From Pyxicephalus adspersus (Eukaryota; Chordata; Amphibia; Anura; Pyxicephalidae): a stretch of DNA of 64,000 nt. The stretch covers positions 155,055,211 to 155,119,210 of the forward strand of contig NC_092859.1 of NCBI RefSeq assembly GCF_032062135.1, given 5' to 3'. Shown piece after piece: positions 59,950 to 64,000 of the stretch (its first letter is position 1; each line of letters begins with the position of its first letter). A model generated the notes under the pieces. It saw nothing but the letters and a program-made list of their open reading frames with translations, was not told where the DNA came from and made no database searches. The translations under genes were made by a program, and so were the position numbers.

Positions 59950-62040
59950 TGCCAGAGAAGAGGATGTTGTAGTAGTCCAGGTGAGATTATAATAGCATAT
60001 ACCAGGACTCTGGTGGTCTCTGGCGACAGGTAGGGGCAGGTTTTGAAGATGTCGCACAAATATGGCCGTATGTTGGGACTGAGAGGTTTTCTCTGTATTT
60101 TTACAAGGAGCACTTAGTATTCAGTGCTCCAAAACCACTTGAACAATAAAGAACAGGGTTTTTTTTTATCTTTCATGATAATTACCTCTTATTTGATGAG
60201 CTGCTTCTTATAAGGCAACCAAGATGTTTCATGGCTGAGGGAGCCTTATTGCTGGACATCACTGGGACACAAAAGCCATTTCCCTTGGCTCACAGTCTAA
60301 GGGGCCGATTGTTAGCTGATTAGTTACAGTTGAATATTAAACTGCTTGATTGGTTAATGTAGCTAGCAGTCAGTATCTCTTGTATGGTATGTGGTCACCA
60401 TAAAATTGCACCTGGGTGATCTTGAAATTTAGACGCATGATGATCGGATGTTTTTACTTGTCCAAAAAACATTTGGAGAAATACAAATATGTCAAGCCAG
60501 CCTAAAGAAAAAACCTCAGAAAAAGCTGGAGGGAATTTTACTTTGGCAATTACAACATATTCCATTCATTAAAACCTCATCACTTTATTAATTCATCAAA
60601 AAATGTAGCTGATTATATTAAACTACCTCCTGACCAACATATATTACAAATAATAAAAAATAATGGTGGCAATAGTAACTGATCTTTTTTAGAAATCAAA
60701 TTACTTCCTTGTTTTAGGTTCGTCTCAAAGCTAGATTTGATTCTTCAATGAATCATTACATGATCTACAAGTTTCACAGTTTTGGCTACTTCTTCGGGAA
60801 AGAACTATTGTCTGGATGTAACAGCTGCTCTCAGATATGCGTGTTTCTTCCAAGCGTCAGATGAGAAAAAGAAAGTAAAAGTCCTTATGAGCTTTCCATT
60901 TTAAGATATGTACGTTGTTGGAATGTGACCCAATTTTAAATGTAACTCTACCCAAAGGATTCAATATTTTTGATTGCAAATCAGGACAACTTGCCTAATA
61001 CTGCAGGTGTATTTTTAGCCCAACTGCAACTTTTAGAATATCTTTTAAATATTGAGTTGCTATATTTAGAAGACCACACTGAATAGACAGCACCAAATAT
61101 GAAGAACAGTCAAAAAAGGATTGCAAAGTTAGTAGAATGCTTTATGACCACTGTCCATTAGATATCCCAGTGCTATGAGATAATTTCATCTTTATTGGTT
61201 CCATTCAATACAAAGTGTTGATTTTGGATTGAACTTCAGAGCGTACCAATCTTTGATGATGATGCATCTTGAGCGTTAGATTTCAGATTAAGAAAACAGG
61301 CATTGACGTGTGCTGCCTTCATTTTATTTAAGTGGACAATAACAAAGGTTAGAGGGGGTTAAATTAGTTGAATGGAAAGCCTGTGATTTAGATGAGCCCA
61401 TGACAGCTTGGAGAGAGGACCTAGTGACAGATGTGGGCGATATAGCCAAGAGAGCCTGAGTGATTTCTCACCACATGCATGCCAGCCTGAGAATCCAGAT
61501 AACTCCCCAAGTGCATCCCCGTCCCTTGCGACTGGAGAAATGAGAGGTTGATGGATAAGGGCCCCTCTCCCATACAAAATGAGATTATTGAGCAATTGAA
61601 GCTCTTAAAAGTTGACAGCAGCAGACATCTCTGAAACACATCATACAAGGGTTCCCAATCCCATAGGATTTCATCATTTTATTTTAGCAGACTTTTGGGT
61701 GCTTGGAAGAGATAAGCACTTCCCAGCACTGAAGAGTCTAATATTATGATATTTATTGTTCAAGAACGTTCTGAGAATGTGTTTCTCTGTTATGTCCCTG
61801 TAGCCATGGTACATAAAGTGTGTTTGACCTGCAACACAACCTGGGATTACCCAAAGAAAGAGTGTTTTTGGACAGGGTCGGTTTTTCAAGGGGACAAAAG
61901 ACTGCTTTGTTTTATTGACACTTTATTGTTAGACAGCGGATTATAGCAATGTTCTGCCACCTTTATCCTTTGGCAATACATCCAGGACTAAAGTGGCATC
62001 ATAAGGAATGATCTCCCCCTAACATATTCATAACTGTTAT
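59950..62040. other. Gene-free stretch
   Basis: No supported gene. Several open frames (59751-60113, 61359-61648 minus) are without recognisable domain. Confidence 0.4.
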
Positions 62041-62047
62041 TAATACC

Positions 62048-62870
62048 AGTGTTATTCAGCCCCCCCTCGGTGTCACCTCTGATTCTGCCTTCTCCTTCAC
62101 CCCACACATTCATAACATTTCCAGGTCCTGTCACTTTCACCTGCACAACATCTCCAAAATTTGCCCCTACCTGTCCCCAGAGACCCCCAAAATCCTTGCA
62201 CATCTCTCATCTGTACTACTGTAATAGGGTTCTCTCTGTTATTCCACTAACCCGAATCTCTCCTCTCCAATTTATTATAAATGCAGCAGCCAGACTCGTC
62301 CATCCTTCCCACCACTCCTCTTCCGCTGCCTCTCTTTGTAGTTCTCTTCATTGGCTTCCATTTCACCTTAGAATCAAATTTAAGCTCCAGTGCTTTGCCT
62401 TCAAATCCCTCCACAGTTCTTGTCCCACTTACCTTTCTGACCTGGTTAAAAAATACTCCCCCTGCCGCTCTCTCCGCTCCTCCGATGACCTACTAATGAC
62501 TTCCTTACTCATAACCTCATCACACGCATAGCTCCAAGACTTTTCTAGAGCTGCCCCTACTCTCTGGAATGGTCTTCCTCATACTATTCAGCTTGCTCCT
62601 ATTTTCTTCACATTTAAAAGAGCCCATAAAACCCATCCTTTCAATCTGACCTACTCCTTCTTCTTTCTCTAAAACCCTCACTACTCACCCTTCATTCCAT
62701 ATACCCCAAATACTATTGTGTGCTTCTTCCTCCAGCTCTTAGATTGTAAGTTCTTCAGGACAGAGTCCTTTCCTCCTCCTGTGCCACTATTTGTGTCTAT
62801 TGGTCACTGGAAACCCCTATTTAATGTACAGTGCTGGGTAATTTGTTGTTTAAAAATATTGTTTAATTAT
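62048..62870 (+). mobile_element. L2-clade LINE, reverse-transcriptase C-terminus plus 3' tail
   Basis: Translation gives CNRVLSVIPLTRISPLQFI, NAAARLVHPSHHSS, SLHWLPFHLRIKFKLQCFAF and KSLHSSCPTYLSDLV, then SRAAPTLWNGLP in a later frame: the conserved C-terminal stretch of L2/CR1/Rex-type reverse transcriptases. The tail follows: TTAGATTGTAAGTTCTTCAG and CTATTTAATGTACAGTGCTG. 5'-truncated and broken by stops. Confidence 0.85.
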
Positions 62871-62874
62871 TATA

Positions 62875-64000
62875 TATGTTCCACTGAGCTGTACTGGAGT
62901 TTAATTAGGTTAACCAGTACATCTGATTAGGAATTCTTTTATTAATGGAGGTGTATTAATTTAGAGACAGTTGGAGTTGGAAGTGGTATTTGGTCCCTCT
63001 AATTTGATTCCAGTCTGCGCTTCTTACTATTCTGGGAAAGAAACTGCCTTGCTCTCTAATGTTTCTAAAGAAGAGGACTGTGCTCCGCGGAACGCATAGA
63101 ATACGTAATTAACATCGATAGAGACCCAAAAATGCTACACAGTGGCAATTTACCTTTTATGTGTTTTAATTAATGTTTCAATTGAATTAGTAATTTCTAG
63201 TTTTTTACAAGTTGTGATGATTGCAAATAATTTGAGATGCCTAAAAAGTCCTGAGAAATTATTTTTGCTTTTCTACCTCTTTTTTGCTTTGTTTTATGCT
63301 ATTAAGAATGTGGCATATTATGGAAAAATTATAGGAGAGTGAATATATTTTGCATTATTATTATTAAATAATTAATTAATTAAAAAATAATGTAATAAAT
63401 GTATTAAAGAATCAAAAAGTCAACACTGAAACCTAAACTGAAAACATAAAACATAAATCTTGCAGTTTTAAGAGCACCAATACTCACCCTTGACTTCCCA
63501 AGCTCACACATCTATTATGACCATTATAAGACGCTCCCTCTATCTAATCAACAAGAACAATCAGAAAAAGGGAGATCTTGTTGTTGGGACAAGACATATT
63601 AAAAGCCAAGCCCTGATTCAGCCACCAACACTTACTTATAACTATAAAACACTATGAAGCCAACTGACCCTTTAAGTACAGATGTTTCATTAGAAATCTG
63701 TTATTTATTTACTTTAGAAAAGTTCGATGTTGAGCAGATCATTAAGTACTTCTCAAAGCCAGCAGTTCATATAAAATGCTGTTTGTGGATGTGTTCAAAG
63801 CTATGAACTAGAAAAGCCATTTTGAAAACTTCCACCTGTTGGAGCTCGCTGTTATCCTTCAGAAATAATGCGAAAGACTGAACAGACGGCGTATGTTTTC
63901 ATCAACTGTGTTTTCTTCAGATGTTCTAGTTTTTTTGGAAGGATAATTCACAAAGATGTAATTACGTGGAGAAATTCTTAATAAAAAGTAGCAGGGATTA
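62875..64000. other. Gene-free stretch
   Basis: AT-rich, with an ATTA-rich tract at 63352-63395. GTGCTCCGCGGAACGCATAG near 63080 resembles other retroelement tail motifs in the window. No gene supported. Confidence 0.4.

Overview
This window is vertebrate nuclear DNA, most likely from a frog (anuran) other than Xenopus. The evidence is one spliced protein-coding gene of vertebrate type in a dense field of interspersed repeats: L2-clade and Tx1/L1-type LINEs, a tRNA-derived SINE, hAT, mariner and piggyBac-like DNA elements, fold-back MITEs and LTR-like sequence. Much of this matches amphibian repeat sequence as I remember it; no search was run. There are two assembly gaps (N runs at 20664-20911 and 51712-52207).

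The only host gene I can support is BMP10 on the + strand, in two coding exons (8344-8662 and 23295-24229) separated by a 14,632-bp intron. The spliced product is 417 residues: signal peptide, TGF-beta propeptide, an RIRR furin site, and a 108-residue mature cystine-knot domain with seven cysteines. BMP10 is a secreted ligand of heart and vascular endothelium that acts through ALK1-type receptors.

Layout. 1-8343: upstream DNA with scattered repeats and a GA-rich stretch just before the start codon. 8344-24229: BMP10; the intron holds hAT and fold-back elements, an L2 LINE tail, two SINE copies, and a roughly 30-bp minisatellite interrupted by a gap. 24230-39900: 3' UTR, then gene-free DNA with MITEs, a 113-bp tandem array, a piggyBac-like MITE and a long hairpin. 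39941-41214: a dead mariner element. 41300-53500: hAT, SINE, LINE tails, two LTR-like blocks, a 26-bp minisatellite and the second gap. 53513-57928: a Tx1/L1-type LINE bounded by target-site duplications but internally deleted. 57950-64000: tandem repeat, unclassified repeats and an L2-clade reverse-transcriptase remnant.

I found no new biological system. The points most worth a second look are an N-glycosylation sequon in the mature BMP10 domain, SINE/LINE 3'-tail sharing, exact 8-bp target duplications around a hAT family, paired fold-back MITE subtypes, and a hairpin at 34959-35037 whose mismatches are mostly G-U compatible.
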